NCBI GenBank assembly: GCA_017428625.1
Contig: JAFRQM010000049.1
Coordinates: forward strand, 157,399-221,398
Source: Clostridia bacterium
GTDB taxonomy: Bacteria > Bacillota > Clostridia > Oscillospirales > Acutalibacteraceae
DNA: 64,000 bases
Direction: 5' to 3'
Each line of letters begins with the position of its first letter. Position 1 is the first letter of the stretch. Under the pieces are notes generated by a model that worked only from the letters and a program-made list of their open reading frames with translations, had not been told where the DNA came from and did no database searches. A program made the position numbers and the translations under genes. Positions 8,611-16,692 of this stretch are shown in pieces.

Positions 8611-9477
8611 TTATATAATACTCAACATAAATTTAAGGTTTTCAAGCCCGGTTGAAATTCCTTCAAGGGCGTTTTCCATACCTTCAAACTCAACGCTTAC
8701 ATACCCGTCGTAACCGCTGTTTTTGAGTATTGAAAGGCACTGAAAAACGGGAATGTCGCCGTGCCCGATAATCGCGCCGCGCAGATAATTGCCGCCTCTG
8801 CTTCTGAAAAAGCCTCTGCCGGGGTTTATGCCGTTACCGCTTTTTATGTGAAAATCTTTGGCGTGAACATATTTTGCGTATGGCGCAAGCCTGCCGACCG
8901 CAACGGGAGATGGGTCATCCGCGCAGGCAAAATTGCCTATATCAATAAGCAGACCGAAATTATCATCGGCAACACCGGTAACAATTTTTTCGACGCGCAG
9001 GCTTTCCTGACTGAAAAACCCGTGGTTTTCAACGCAGGTGCATATTCCGTATTGCTTCGCGTAATCCGTTACAGCCTTGCAGCCTTTAATCAGCAGGGGC
9101 AGAGTTTGATCGAAACCCTTGTATTTCGCTTCGCCGCCTCTGAAACCCGAGGTTGCGTCGTGCCTCATAACTTTTACGCCGAGAATGGAGGCTATGTCAA
9201 CTTTTCTGCACACCCTCTCGATTTCTTTATCAATGCTTTGTGCATTGATAAAATCCGCGCCTATGGTGTAGCTTGAAACAGGCAGACCGACACGCTCGCT
9301 TTCGGCTTTTATCCGCTTTGCGTATTCATCCTCGCTCACGCCGTCGGGCGGGCAGAGGTCGGTGAATTCAATGGCGTCAAAGCCCATTTCTTTTGCGAGC
9401 GCAACAAGCGATAACTGAGTATGTTCTCCGCTGTTAAGCAGTTGTGAAAAACTGTAACTGCTGACGGAAATTTTCAT
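8611..9477 (-). CDS. Sugar phosphate isomerase/epimerase (TIM barrel)
   Basis: A 288-residue protein of the AP-endonuclease-2-like TIM barrel family. Candidate metal ligands appear in order: VENHG (Glu), LLIDIGNF (Asp), YVHAKDFH (His) and VSVEFEG (Glu). Such enzymes epimerise or isomerise ketoses or inosose derivatives. GGGAGG precedes the ATG. It lies 5 bp after a paralogous gene with about the same length, so the two may act on successive intermediates. Confidence 0.85.
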   Translation of the reverse strand: MKISVSSYSFSQLLNSGEHTQLSLVALAKEMGFDAIEFTDLCPPDGVSEDEYAKRIKAESERVGLPVSSYTIGADFINAQSIDKEIERVCRKVDIASILGVKVMRHDATSGFRGGEAKYKGFDQTLPLLIKGCKAVTDYAKQYGICTCVENHGFFSQESLRVEKIVTGVADDNFGLLIDIGNFACADDPSPVAVGRLAPYAKYVHAKDFHIKSGNGINPGRGFFRSRGGNYLRGAIIGHGDIPVFQCLSILKNSGYDGYVSVEFEGMENALEGISTGLENLKFMLSII

Positions 9478-9482
9478 ATTGT

Positions 9483-10331
9483 TTACCTCCCGCAGCCGAG
9501 ATTTTTAAGAAATTCAACAGCGCTTCTTATGTCTTTTTCAGGGTTGTCGCCTACTTCTCTTTCTATTGTGAGAAAACCTTTAAAACCTATATCTTCAAGA
9601 GCGGCAAGGTATTTGTTCCAGTCAACACTGCCCTCACCGAGCGGAACCTCTTCAAATGAAGACCCCTTAACAAGAGGGTCTTCTCTGACGCCGTAAACGA
9701 TTTCGGGGTCTTTGTAGAAAATCTGTCTGCCGTCTTTCGCGTGAGTGTGAACAATGTATTTTTGCAAATTGTAAACTGCGCCCGCGGGGTCGTCGCCCGT
9801 TACCATAACAAGGTTTGCGGGGTCAAGATTTACCGCAACGCCCGTTGAATCGAGCGAGTCAAGAAATTCTTTGAGAACAGCCGATGTTTCGGGGCCTGTT
9901 TCAATGGCAAAATGCGCCTGAACGCTGTCGGCATATTCTGCAAGTTCGGAGCACGCCTCCTGCATTATTTTATATCTGTCAACATTTTTATCCTGCGGAA
10001 CAACGCCGATGTGAGTCGTTACAACATCGGTGCCGAGTTCTTTTGCAAGGTCGAGTATTCTTTTTGATTTTTCAACAAGTTCCGGGTTTCTGTCTTTATT
10101 TGCAAAACCGCAGCCGAGGTCGCCGCAGAGAGCGGAAATCACAAGACCGTTGTCTGCGACAAGATTTCTGAAATCAGCCCTTTTTGAAGCGTTCAAATTT
10201 TCGGGAGCCATTTTGCCTCTTGTAGCATAAACCTGTATGCCGTCAGCACCGACGGAAGAGGCTTTTTTTACTGCCGTTACCGTATCTGTGCGGAAACTGT
10301 CAATAATTACGCCGATAGGAAATCTGCCCAT
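9483..10331 (-). CDS. Sugar phosphate isomerase/epimerase, second copy
   Basis: About 282 residues, starting MGRFPIGVIIDSF. An in-frame ATG at 10349 was rejected because the AAGGAG ribosome site lies between the two, 8 nt before 10331. Candidate metal ligands are AIETGPET (Glu), NLDPAN (Asp), VHTHAKD (His) and LTIEREVG (Glu). First gene of the leftward unit, with its own promoter, divergent from the Gfo/Idh gene. The role in an unknown sugar route is inferred from neighbours. Confidence 0.85.
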   Translation of the reverse strand: MGRFPIGVIIDSFRTDTVTAVKKASSVGADGIQVYATRGKMAPENLNASKRADFRNLVADNGLVISALCGDLGCGFANKDRNPELVEKSKRILDLAKELGTDVVTTHIGVVPQDKNVDRYKIMQEACSELAEYADSVQAHFAIETGPETSAVLKEFLDSLDSTGVAVNLDPANLVMVTGDDPAGAVYNLQKYIVHTHAKDGRQIFYKDPEIVYGVREDPLVKGSSFEEVPLGEGSVDWNKYLAALEDIGFKGFLTIEREVGDNPEKDIRSAVEFLKNLGCGR

Positions 10332-10359
10332 AATAATTCTCCTTTTCAACTTTTAGAAT

Positions 10360-10388
10360 ATCATATCAAAATTAATAAAAATCTTCAA
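10360..10388 (-). promoter_or_regulatory. Promoter for the isomerase/dehydrogenase unit
   Basis: Minus strand TTGAAG, 17-bp spacer, TATGAT, about 30 bp upstream of the isomerase start. Confidence 0.6.
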
Positions 10389-10407
10389 TATTTTTTTAAA
10401 ATCTTTA

Positions 10408-10435
10408 TTTACTTTTTTTACTGTTATGATATTAT
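10408..10435 (+). promoter_or_regulatory. Candidate promoter for Gfo/Idh-nagB-GH38-glycerate kinase unit
   Basis: TTTACT, 16-bp spacer, TATTAT, about 30 bp upstream of the Gfo/Idh ATG. Weaker than most others in the window; AT-rich surroundings make a chance match possible. Confidence 0.4.
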
Positions 10436-10466
10436 ATTAGTTAATGACTTTTACAGGAGGTTTTCT

Positions 10467-11534
10467 ATGTCAGAAAAGATAAATGTTGCCGTCATAGGCT
10501 GCGGTTCAATAGCAAACTGCGCTCATATTCCCGCCTACCTCAAACTTGACAATGTCAACATAAAGTATTTCTGCGACATTATTCCCGAAAGGGCGCAGGG
10601 GGCAGTTGAAAAATACTGCTGCGGCAAAGCGGTTGTTGATTATAAAGATTTTCTCAATGACCCCGAACTTGACGCCGTTTCGGTTTGCACTCACAACGAT
10701 TTACACTCTGTAATAGCGATTGATTTTATGAAGGCGGGCAAACACGTTTTAAGTGAAAAACCTGCGGCGAAAAACCTTGAGGAAGCGCTCAGAATGCAGC
10801 AGGTTGCCCACGAAACGGGTAAAATTCTCAACATAGGCGTGTGCAACAGGTTCGGCACACAGGTAAACAACATAAAAAAACTCATTGATGACGGCGAACT
10901 CGGCGAGGTTTATCATGTTTACGCAAGTTTCCGCGCCCACAGGTCAATACCGGGCATCGGCGGCGACTTCACAAACAAAGCCGTTTCGGGCGGCGGCGCT
11001 CTTATTGACTGGGGTGTTCACTACATTGACCTTATTCTTTATTGCTGCGGCGAGCCCAAACCGCTGACCGCTTCAGGCGAGGCGTTCTGCAAACTCGGCA
11101 AAAACATAAAAGATTATGTCTATACAAGTATGTGGGCGTCTGAAACCGCCGAGACAGACGGCGTTTATGATGTTGACGACAGCGTTGTCGGTCTTGTCCG
11201 CACAGACGGTCCCGTAATCAGTTTCAACGGCGCCTGGGCTCAGAACATAGGCGAGAGCGAAACATACATAGACTTCATCGGCACAAAAGCCGGCATACGC
11301 CTTCAGTATTGCGGCGACTTCAAACTTTACTCCACAAAAAACGGCGCGCTGGTTTCATCCGATGTTGTTTCAACACACAACAATTTCTATGATGAAGAAA
11401 TTAAATCTTTCATAGAATGCGTGCAGACGGGCGGCCGTAATCAGGCTTATATTGATTATGCAATCGAAACTTCAAAAATTATGCAGGCGATTTACGATTC
11501 GTCAGAACAGCATAAAGAAATAATAATAGAATAA
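10467..11534 (+). CDS. Gfo/Idh/MocA family oxidoreductase
   Basis: A 355-residue NAD(P)-dependent dehydrogenase. VAVIGCGSIANCAHIPAY is the Rossmann motif, and HVLSEKPAAKNLEEA is the family's EKP motif carrying the catalytic Lys. The later VSGGGALIDWGVHYIDLILY is the substrate-domain signature. These enzymes act on sugars, inositols or 3-keto-sugars. ACAGGAGG precedes the ATG. It starts a rightward unit with nagB, GH38 and glycerate kinase and faces two sugar isomerases, the company expected of a keto-sugar pathway. Confidence 0.88.
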   Translation: MSEKINVAVIGCGSIANCAHIPAYLKLDNVNIKYFCDIIPERAQGAVEKYCCGKAVVDYKDFLNDPELDAVSVCTHNDLHSVIAIDFMKAGKHVLSEKPAAKNLEEALRMQQVAHETGKILNIGVCNRFGTQVNNIKKLIDDGELGEVYHVYASFRAHRSIPGIGGDFTNKAVSGGGALIDWGVHYIDLILYCCGEPKPLTASGEAFCKLGKNIKDYVYTSMWASETAETDGVYDVDDSVVGLVRTDGPVISFNGAWAQNIGESETYIDFIGTKAGIRLQYCGDFKLYSTKNGALVSSDVVSTHNNFYDEEIKSFIECVQTGGRNQAYIDYAIETSKIMQAIYDSSEQHKEIIIE

Positions 11535-11548
11535 TGGGGAGAATTTTA

Positions 11549-12268
11549 ATGGATATCAGAATTTACAAAACAGAGCAGGAAATCGGCGAGGCGGCAGGCA
11601 AAATCTATGTTGATTACATCAACGAAAATCCCTCCTGCGTTCTCGGTTTCGCAACGGGCGCCACTCCCGTTCCGACTTATACTTATATGGCAGAGCAATG
11701 CAAGGCGGGCAATGTCTCTTTTAAAGATGTAAAAACATTCAATCTTGACGAGTATTGCGACCTTCCCAAAGAACATAAAAACAGTTTTTATATGTTTATG
11801 TATGAAAATCTTTTTTCAAAGGTTGACTTAAAGCCCGAAAATATAGATTTTCTTGACGGCAACACAGACCCCGAAGCCGAAAGCGCAAGGTATGCCAAAT
11901 CCATTGAAGACAAAGGCGGAATTGACATTCAGCTTCTCGGTATAGGCAGAAACGGTCATATTGCTTTTAACGAGCCTGCGGATGAGTTTTCGGGCGAGGC
12001 TTATAAAATCAAACTCACTGAGAGCACAATAAAAGCAAACTCCATTTATTTTGATGATGTTCCGATGCCCCGTTACGCAATGACAATGGGCATAGGCTCT
12101 ATTATGAAAGCGCGTAAAATCATATTTATCGCAACAGGCAAAGCAAAGGCGCAGGCTGTTTATGATATGATAAAAGGCGAAGTTACTCCGAAATGCCCCG
12201 CGTCAATTCTTCAGCAGCACCCCGATGTTACCGTCTTCCTCGATGAAGACGCGGCGTCACTCTTATAA
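11549..12268 (+). CDS. nagB: Glucosamine-6-phosphate deaminase
   Basis: A 239-residue enzyme converting glucosamine-6-phosphate to fructose-6-phosphate and ammonia. Signature segments: GFATGATPVPTY (phosphate loop), FNLDEYC (catalytic Asp), GIGRNGHIAFNEP (catalytic His/Glu), and ATGKAKAQA. The start at 11549 was chosen over 11534 because GGGGAG lies between the two ATGs, 8 nt before 11549. It follows the Gfo/Idh gene directly. No nagA is visible in the window, so the amino-sugar source is unclear. Confidence 0.9.
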   Translation: MDIRIYKTEQEIGEAAGKIYVDYINENPSCVLGFATGATPVPTYTYMAEQCKAGNVSFKDVKTFNLDEYCDLPKEHKNSFYMFMYENLFSKVDLKPENIDFLDGNTDPEAESARYAKSIEDKGGIDIQLLGIGRNGHIAFNEPADEFSGEAYKIKLTESTIKANSIYFDDVPMPRYAMTMGIGSIMKARKIIFIATGKAKAQAVYDMIKGEVTPKCPASILQQHPDVTVFLDEDAASLL

Positions 12269-12287
12269 TTCAAAAACAATGATTAAC

Positions 12288-12305
12288 GGCGGGATTACTC
12301 CCGCC
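12288..12305 (+). other. Intercistronic stem-loop without T tract
   Basis: GGCGGGA-TTAC-TCCCGCC is a perfect 7-bp hairpin between nagB and the mannosidase gene. It is followed by TAAACAC, not a T run, so it is more likely an mRNA-stability or processing element than a terminator. Confidence 0.55.
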
Positions 12306-12326
12306 TAAACACTATAAGGAGGAATT

Positions 12327-15300
12327 ATGTCAAGGTTTGATATTGATTTTGTTGATAAAAACAATGAGCGTGAAATGCTCGCCAACAGGCTTAAAAAATT
12401 AACCGAAACAATTGCCGAAAGAATGTGGAGGGGCAGTGTTGACGCAGGAGAGTTTATGTTTTGCGACGGCGAATCAGACCCCTCAAAGATTAACGAGGGC
12501 AATTGGGTTCCTTTCGGAAAAGACAATTACTGGGGCAGAAGAGAACAGTATTGCCGTTTTAAGCAGACTGTAACCGTTCCTCCCGAATTTGCAGGCAAAA
12601 CCGTTATTTATGAGCTGAATCCTTATCCCGATTCGGGATGGAAAACAAGCGCGGAACAGTTTATTGTCTATCTCAACGGCAGGTTGGTTCAGGCTATCGA
12701 CCATAATCACACATACATTTTTCTCTGCGACCCCGCAAAAGGCGGCGAAACATTTGACATTGTTCTGAGTGCCTATTGCGACGACTGGTCATACAGGGGG
12801 CCGGTCAGGCTAAACGCATCAATAAAGGTAATAGACAAAGACCTGAGGAGCCTTTATTTCGATTTTGCCGTTCCGTGGGAAACGGCGCATTCATACGGCG
12901 CGGATGACCTGCCCCGTATTGAAATAATCAGAGAACTCAACAAGGCGGCAAATCTCATTGACTTTTCAACTGCCGATTTTGATAAATTCAAAGAAACCGC
13001 TATGACTGCGCGTGATTATTTACAAAAGAACATTTACGGCAGACACCTTGACGCCGTAACCTCCGCCGTCGGCCACACTCATATTGACACAGCCTGGCTT
13101 TGGCGTGTTAAACAGACAAGGCAGAAAGCAGGCCGCTCATTTGCCACCGTAATAAACTTTATGAAGGAATATCCCGAATATAAGTTTATGTCATCTCAGG
13201 CACAACTCTATGATTTTGTAAAGCAGGATTATCCCGAACTTTACAGCGAAATCAAAAAAGCAGTTGCCCGTAATCAGTGGGAACCCGAAGGCGGAATGTG
13301 GGTTGAGGCAGATACAAATGTTATATCAGGCGAATCGCTTGTGCGTCAGTTCCTTGTCGGCAAAAGGTTTTTCCGTAAAGAATTCGGCAAAGACAACAAG
13401 ATTCTCTGGCTGCCCGATGTTTTCGGCTACAGCGGCGCTCTGCCCCAGATTATGAAACTTTCGGGTATAGACTATTTTATGACTACGAAAATTTCGTGGA
13501 GCGAATATAACAAATTCCCGTTTGATACCTTTAACTGGAAAGGTATCGACGGCACAAAAATTCTCTCTCATTTTATTCCGAGTCTCAGTTGTGATGACAA
13601 TGGCTGGACTACAACCTACAACGCTCATCTCCGTCCCGACCTTGTCATAGGCGGCTGGCGCAGATACAGCAACAAAGACCTTAACAACAATGTTCTTATG
13701 AGTTTCGGACACGGCGACGGCGGCGGCGGACCGACAAGAGGTCAGATTGAATGCGGGCTTCGTATGTCAAAAGGTGTTCCCGGCTGCCCCGAGGTTAAAA
13801 TGGAGTTTTCGCGCGATTTCTTTGACAGGCTCAGAAAAGATGTCGCAGACAACCCGTATCTTCCCGAATGGGCAGGGGAGCTTTACCTTGAATTCCACCG
13901 CGGCACTCTTACGTCACAGTCACGCAACAAGCGATTTAACAGAAAAAGCGAACTGCTTTATCACGACATTGAAACCCTTGCCGAAACGGCAAACATTTTC
14001 GGCACGGGCGAATATCCTTATGACGAACTGCTTGAAGGCTGGAAAATTATACTTATCAACCAGTTCCACGATATTATTCCCGGTTCTTCAATAGCGGCAG
14101 TTTATGAGGATTCAAAAGAAGAATATTTAAAACTTCTGTCGGAAGGCAAAACTATGGCTGATTCCGCCGCGAAATCCGTTGCGCTTAAAGCGACAACAAA
14201 TGGCGAAGCATTTGTTGTTGAAAACACATTGGGCTTTGAACGCACGGATGTTGCGATAACCAACACTGTAAATGAAAACACTGCTGTTTATGATTCCGAC
14301 GGCTCCCTTATGCCCTCACAGAAAACTTATGACGGAAAACTTGCCTTTCTTGCAAAGAATGTTCCGTCAAAAGGCTTCAAAGTGTTCAACACGGGAGAGG
14401 GATACACCGCCGCAGAAAAATCATATTATGCAGATACAGACGGCGCCGAAAATGATTATTATATTTTCCGTTTTGACGCCGATATGAATATCGCTTCGCT
14501 TTACCATAAAGAAAGCGGCAGATATGTTGCTCCCGAGGGCGAAACGCTCGGCAGGCTGTTCGCTTATCAGGATATTCCGCACAGCGATGACGCCTGGGAT
14601 ATAAAATGCTATTACGGCGAAAAATATGATATTGTCAATGATGTTCAGAGCAAAGAAGTGGTTGAGAGCGGACCTGTTCGCACAGTTGTTAAGATAGTGC
14701 GTAAATATAATCTCTCAACAATTACTCAGTATTATATTTTCTACCCGCACACAGTAAGAATTGACATTGTTTATGATGTTGACTGGCAGGAGAAAAAGGT
14801 TCTTCTCAAAGGCGATTACCCCGTTGATGTTAACGCCTCGACCGCTACATTTGACATTCAGTTCGGCAATATTGAGCGAACAACTCACAGAAACACAACA
14901 TGGGATTACGCTCAGTTTGAAGTCTGCGGCCATAAATGGGCGGATCTTTCGGATAACGGTTTCGGCTTCTCCGTTCTAAATGACTGCAAATACGGCTGGA
15001 CAGTAAAAGACGGCAGAATAAAACCTTCAATGCTCAGAAGTCAGGTTATGCCCAATCATATTCAGGACAGAGAGCGTCATACCTTCACTTATGCTTTGTT
15101 CCCGCACAGCGGCCCTGTCAGCACATCGGATGTTGTTCAGGAGGCATACAGCCTCAATGTTCCGTTTTATTGCGTCAGAATACCCGAAAAACAAGACGGT
15201 GCAGGCAGTGAGTTTTCGCTTGTTAAAGCAGACAAAAAGAACATAATAATCGAAACTGTCAAAAAGGCGGAAGACAGCGACGCGCTGATTATAAGATTGT

Positions 15301-15473
15301 ATGAAACCTGGAACAGAAAAACGCCTTGCGCAATTACACTCGGCGTTGACGCAAAAGAAGTTTACGAGTGCAATCTTATGGAAGAAAACGATGAGCCCCT
15401 TACCCTTGACGGCAGAAGCGTCAGTCTTGAATTCAGACCGTTTGAAATCAAAACGCTCAAGGTAATTTTATGA
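12327..15473 (+). CDS. GH38 alpha-mannosidase (1)
   Basis: A 1048-residue cytoplasmic enzyme without a signal peptide. Residues ~1-240 form the N-terminal accessory region of bacterial family-38 mannosidases. The catalytic domain carries HIDTAWLW (metal-binding His252/Asp254), WLPDVFGYSG (predicted nucleophile Asp364), FGHGDGGGGP and NQFHDIIPGSSI. The rest is the beta-rich C-terminal region. AAGGAGG precedes the ATG. It overlaps the glycerate kinase gene by 4 bp. It probably cleaves alpha-mannosides taken up by the cell. Confidence 0.92.
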   Translation: MSRFDIDFVDKNNEREMLANRLKKLTETIAERMWRGSVDAGEFMFCDGESDPSKINEGNWVPFGKDNYWGRREQYCRFKQTVTVPPEFAGKTVIYELNPYPDSGWKTSAEQFIVYLNGRLVQAIDHNHTYIFLCDPAKGGETFDIVLSAYCDDWSYRGPVRLNASIKVIDKDLRSLYFDFAVPWETAHSYGADDLPRIEIIRELNKAANLIDFSTADFDKFKETAMTARDYLQKNIYGRHLDAVTSAVGHTHIDTAWLWRVKQTRQKAGRSFATVINFMKEYPEYKFMSSQAQLYDFVKQDYPELYSEIKKAVARNQWEPEGGMWVEADTNVISGESLVRQFLVGKRFFRKEFGKDNKILWLPDVFGYSGALPQIMKLSGIDYFMTTKISWSEYNKFPFDTFNWKGIDGTKILSHFIPSLSCDDNGWTTTYNAHLRPDLVIGGWRRYSNKDLNNNVLMSFGHGDGGGGPTRGQIECGLRMSKGVPGCPEVKMEFSRDFFDRLRKDVADNPYLPEWAGELYLEFHRGTLTSQSRNKRFNRKSELLYHDIETLAETANIFGTGEYPYDELLEGWKIILINQFHDIIPGSSIAAVYEDSKEEYLKLLSEGKTMADSAAKSVALKATTNGEAFVVENTLGFERTDVAITNTVNENTAVYDSDGSLMPSQKTYDGKLAFLAKNVPSKGFKVFNTGEGYTAAEKSYYADTDGAENDYYIFRFDADMNIASLYHKESGRYVAPEGETLGRLFAYQDIPHSDDAWDIKCYYGEKYDIVNDVQSKEVVESGPVRTVVKIVRKYNLSTITQYYIFYPHTVRIDIVYDVDWQEKKVLLKGDYPVDVNASTATFDIQFGNIERTTHRNTTWDYAQFEVCGHKWADLSDNGFGFSVLNDCKYGWTVKDGRIKPSMLRSQVMPNHIQDRERHTFTYALFPHSGPVSTSDVVQEAYSLNVPFYCVRIPEKQDGAGSEFSLVKADKKNIIIETVKKAEDSDALIIRLYETWNRKTPCAITLGVDAKEVYECNLMEENDEPLTLDGRSVSLEFRPFEIKTLKVIL

Positions 15474-16558
15474 AAATAATAATTGTTCCCGACAGTTTCA
15501 AAGGCACACTGAGCGCAACTCGGGTTGCGGATATTGCCGAAGAAGAAATAAATAAAGTAATACCTTCTGCGCAGATTAAAAAAATCCCCGTTGCCGACGG
15601 CGGCGAGGGTACACTCGACTGTTTTGAAAACATAAGCGGTGGCAAAAGAATACCCTGCGAAGTAACCGGACCGAATTTTCAGAAGGTGAAAGCAGAGTTT
15701 CTTCTGTGCGGAAAAACCGCGGTTATTGAGTCTTCACAGGCAAACGGGCTGCCTCTCGCAAACCCGAAAAGCGCGGCTGATACCACAACTTACGGTGTGG
15801 GCGAGTTGATAAAAAAGGCTGAAGAGCAGGGGGCTCAAAAGTTTATAATCGGCATAGGCGGCAGCGCAACAAATGACTGCGGCTGCGGTATGGCGGCGGC
15901 TATCGGCACAAAATTCTTCAATAAAGACGGCAAAGAGTTTATTCCCACAGGCGCGTCACTCAGCGAAATTGCCGACATCACATTCGGCAAAACTTATGAC
16001 ATAACCGTTCTCTGCGATGTCACAAATCCGCTTTTCGGCAAAAAAGGAGCGGCTTATGTCTATGCCCCGCAGAAAGGCGCGTCTCCGGAACAGGTGGTTA
16101 TGCTTGACAACGGTCTGAGGCATATTGCCTGTGTTCTTGAAAAATACGGCAAAAATGTTTCTTCTTTGAGCGGCGCGGGCGCTGCAGGCGGAATGGGCGC
16201 AGGCTTTATCGCTTTCTGTAACGCAAAACTCAGAAGAGGCATTGAGATAGTTCTTGACCTCGCTCAATTTGAAAATGCTGCAAAAGAAGCGGATTATATA
16301 ATTACCGGCGAAGGCTCGCTTGACTCCCAGAGTTTTTCGGGCAAAGTGATTGACGGCATAATAAACAGGTCGCACGGCAAACCGGTAATTGCCGCTGTCG
16401 GCATCTCAAAACTTGATGATTACCGCCGTTACGGGCTTGATGCCGTGTTTGAATCCAATGAGAAACACCTGCCGTTTGAGCAGATTGTTTCAACTGCCGA
16501 AACCGATTTAAGATTATGTTTTGAAAAAGTTGCTGCATATATAAACGAAAATAATTGA
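15470..16558 (+). CDS. Glycerate kinase (GarK/GlxK type)
   Basis: A 362-residue enzyme. IIVPDSFKGTLSATRVA at the N-terminus and VADGGEGTLD are signatures of type-1 glycerate kinase, with IGIGGSATNDCGCGM and SGAGAAGGMGAGF as later glycine-rich motifs. It phosphorylates D-glycerate using ATP. Its ATG overlaps the mannosidase stop in ATGA, so translation is coupled. A terminator follows. The gene implies that the local sugar route, or serine/hydroxyacid breakdown, ends in glycerate. Confidence 0.92.
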   Translation: MKIIIVPDSFKGTLSATRVADIAEEEINKVIPSAQIKKIPVADGGEGTLDCFENISGGKRIPCEVTGPNFQKVKAEFLLCGKTAVIESSQANGLPLANPKSAADTTTYGVGELIKKAEEQGAQKFIIGIGGSATNDCGCGMAAAIGTKFFNKDGKEFIPTGASLSEIADITFGKTYDITVLCDVTNPLFGKKGAAYVYAPQKGASPEQVVMLDNGLRHIACVLEKYGKNVSSLSGAGAAGGMGAGFIAFCNAKLRRGIEIVLDLAQFENAAKEADYIITGEGSLDSQSFSGKVIDGIINRSHGKPVIAAVGISKLDDYRRYGLDAVFESNEKHLPFEQIVSTAETDLRLCFEKVAAYINENN

Positions 16559-16561
16559 TTT

Positions 16562-16595
16562 TATCCGGCGGGCTTGATTCCTGCCGGATATTTTA
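16562..16595 (+). terminator. Terminator after glycerate kinase
   Basis: An 11-bp stem (TATCCGGC plus GGG pairing with CCT plus GCCGGATA, one G-U), loop CTTGATT, followed by TTTTAT. Confidence 0.82.
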
Positions 16596-16614
16596 TAAAA
16601 ATATGTATTTTTTA

Positions 16615-16643
16615 TTGCAACATTAAAACTGTTGTGATATACT
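16615..16643 (+). promoter_or_regulatory. Promoter for the AAA+ ATPase gene
   Basis: TTGCAA, 17-bp spacer, TATACT, about 50 bp upstream of the ATG. Confidence 0.65.
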
Positions 16644-16692
16644 ATATCTTGTATTTTTATGTAGTTTACAACAGAAGGTTTAGGGGGCACTG

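Noticed and set aside
12288..12305. Intrinsic terminator between nagB and GH38
   Set aside because: The stem is good but there is no T tract after it on either strand.
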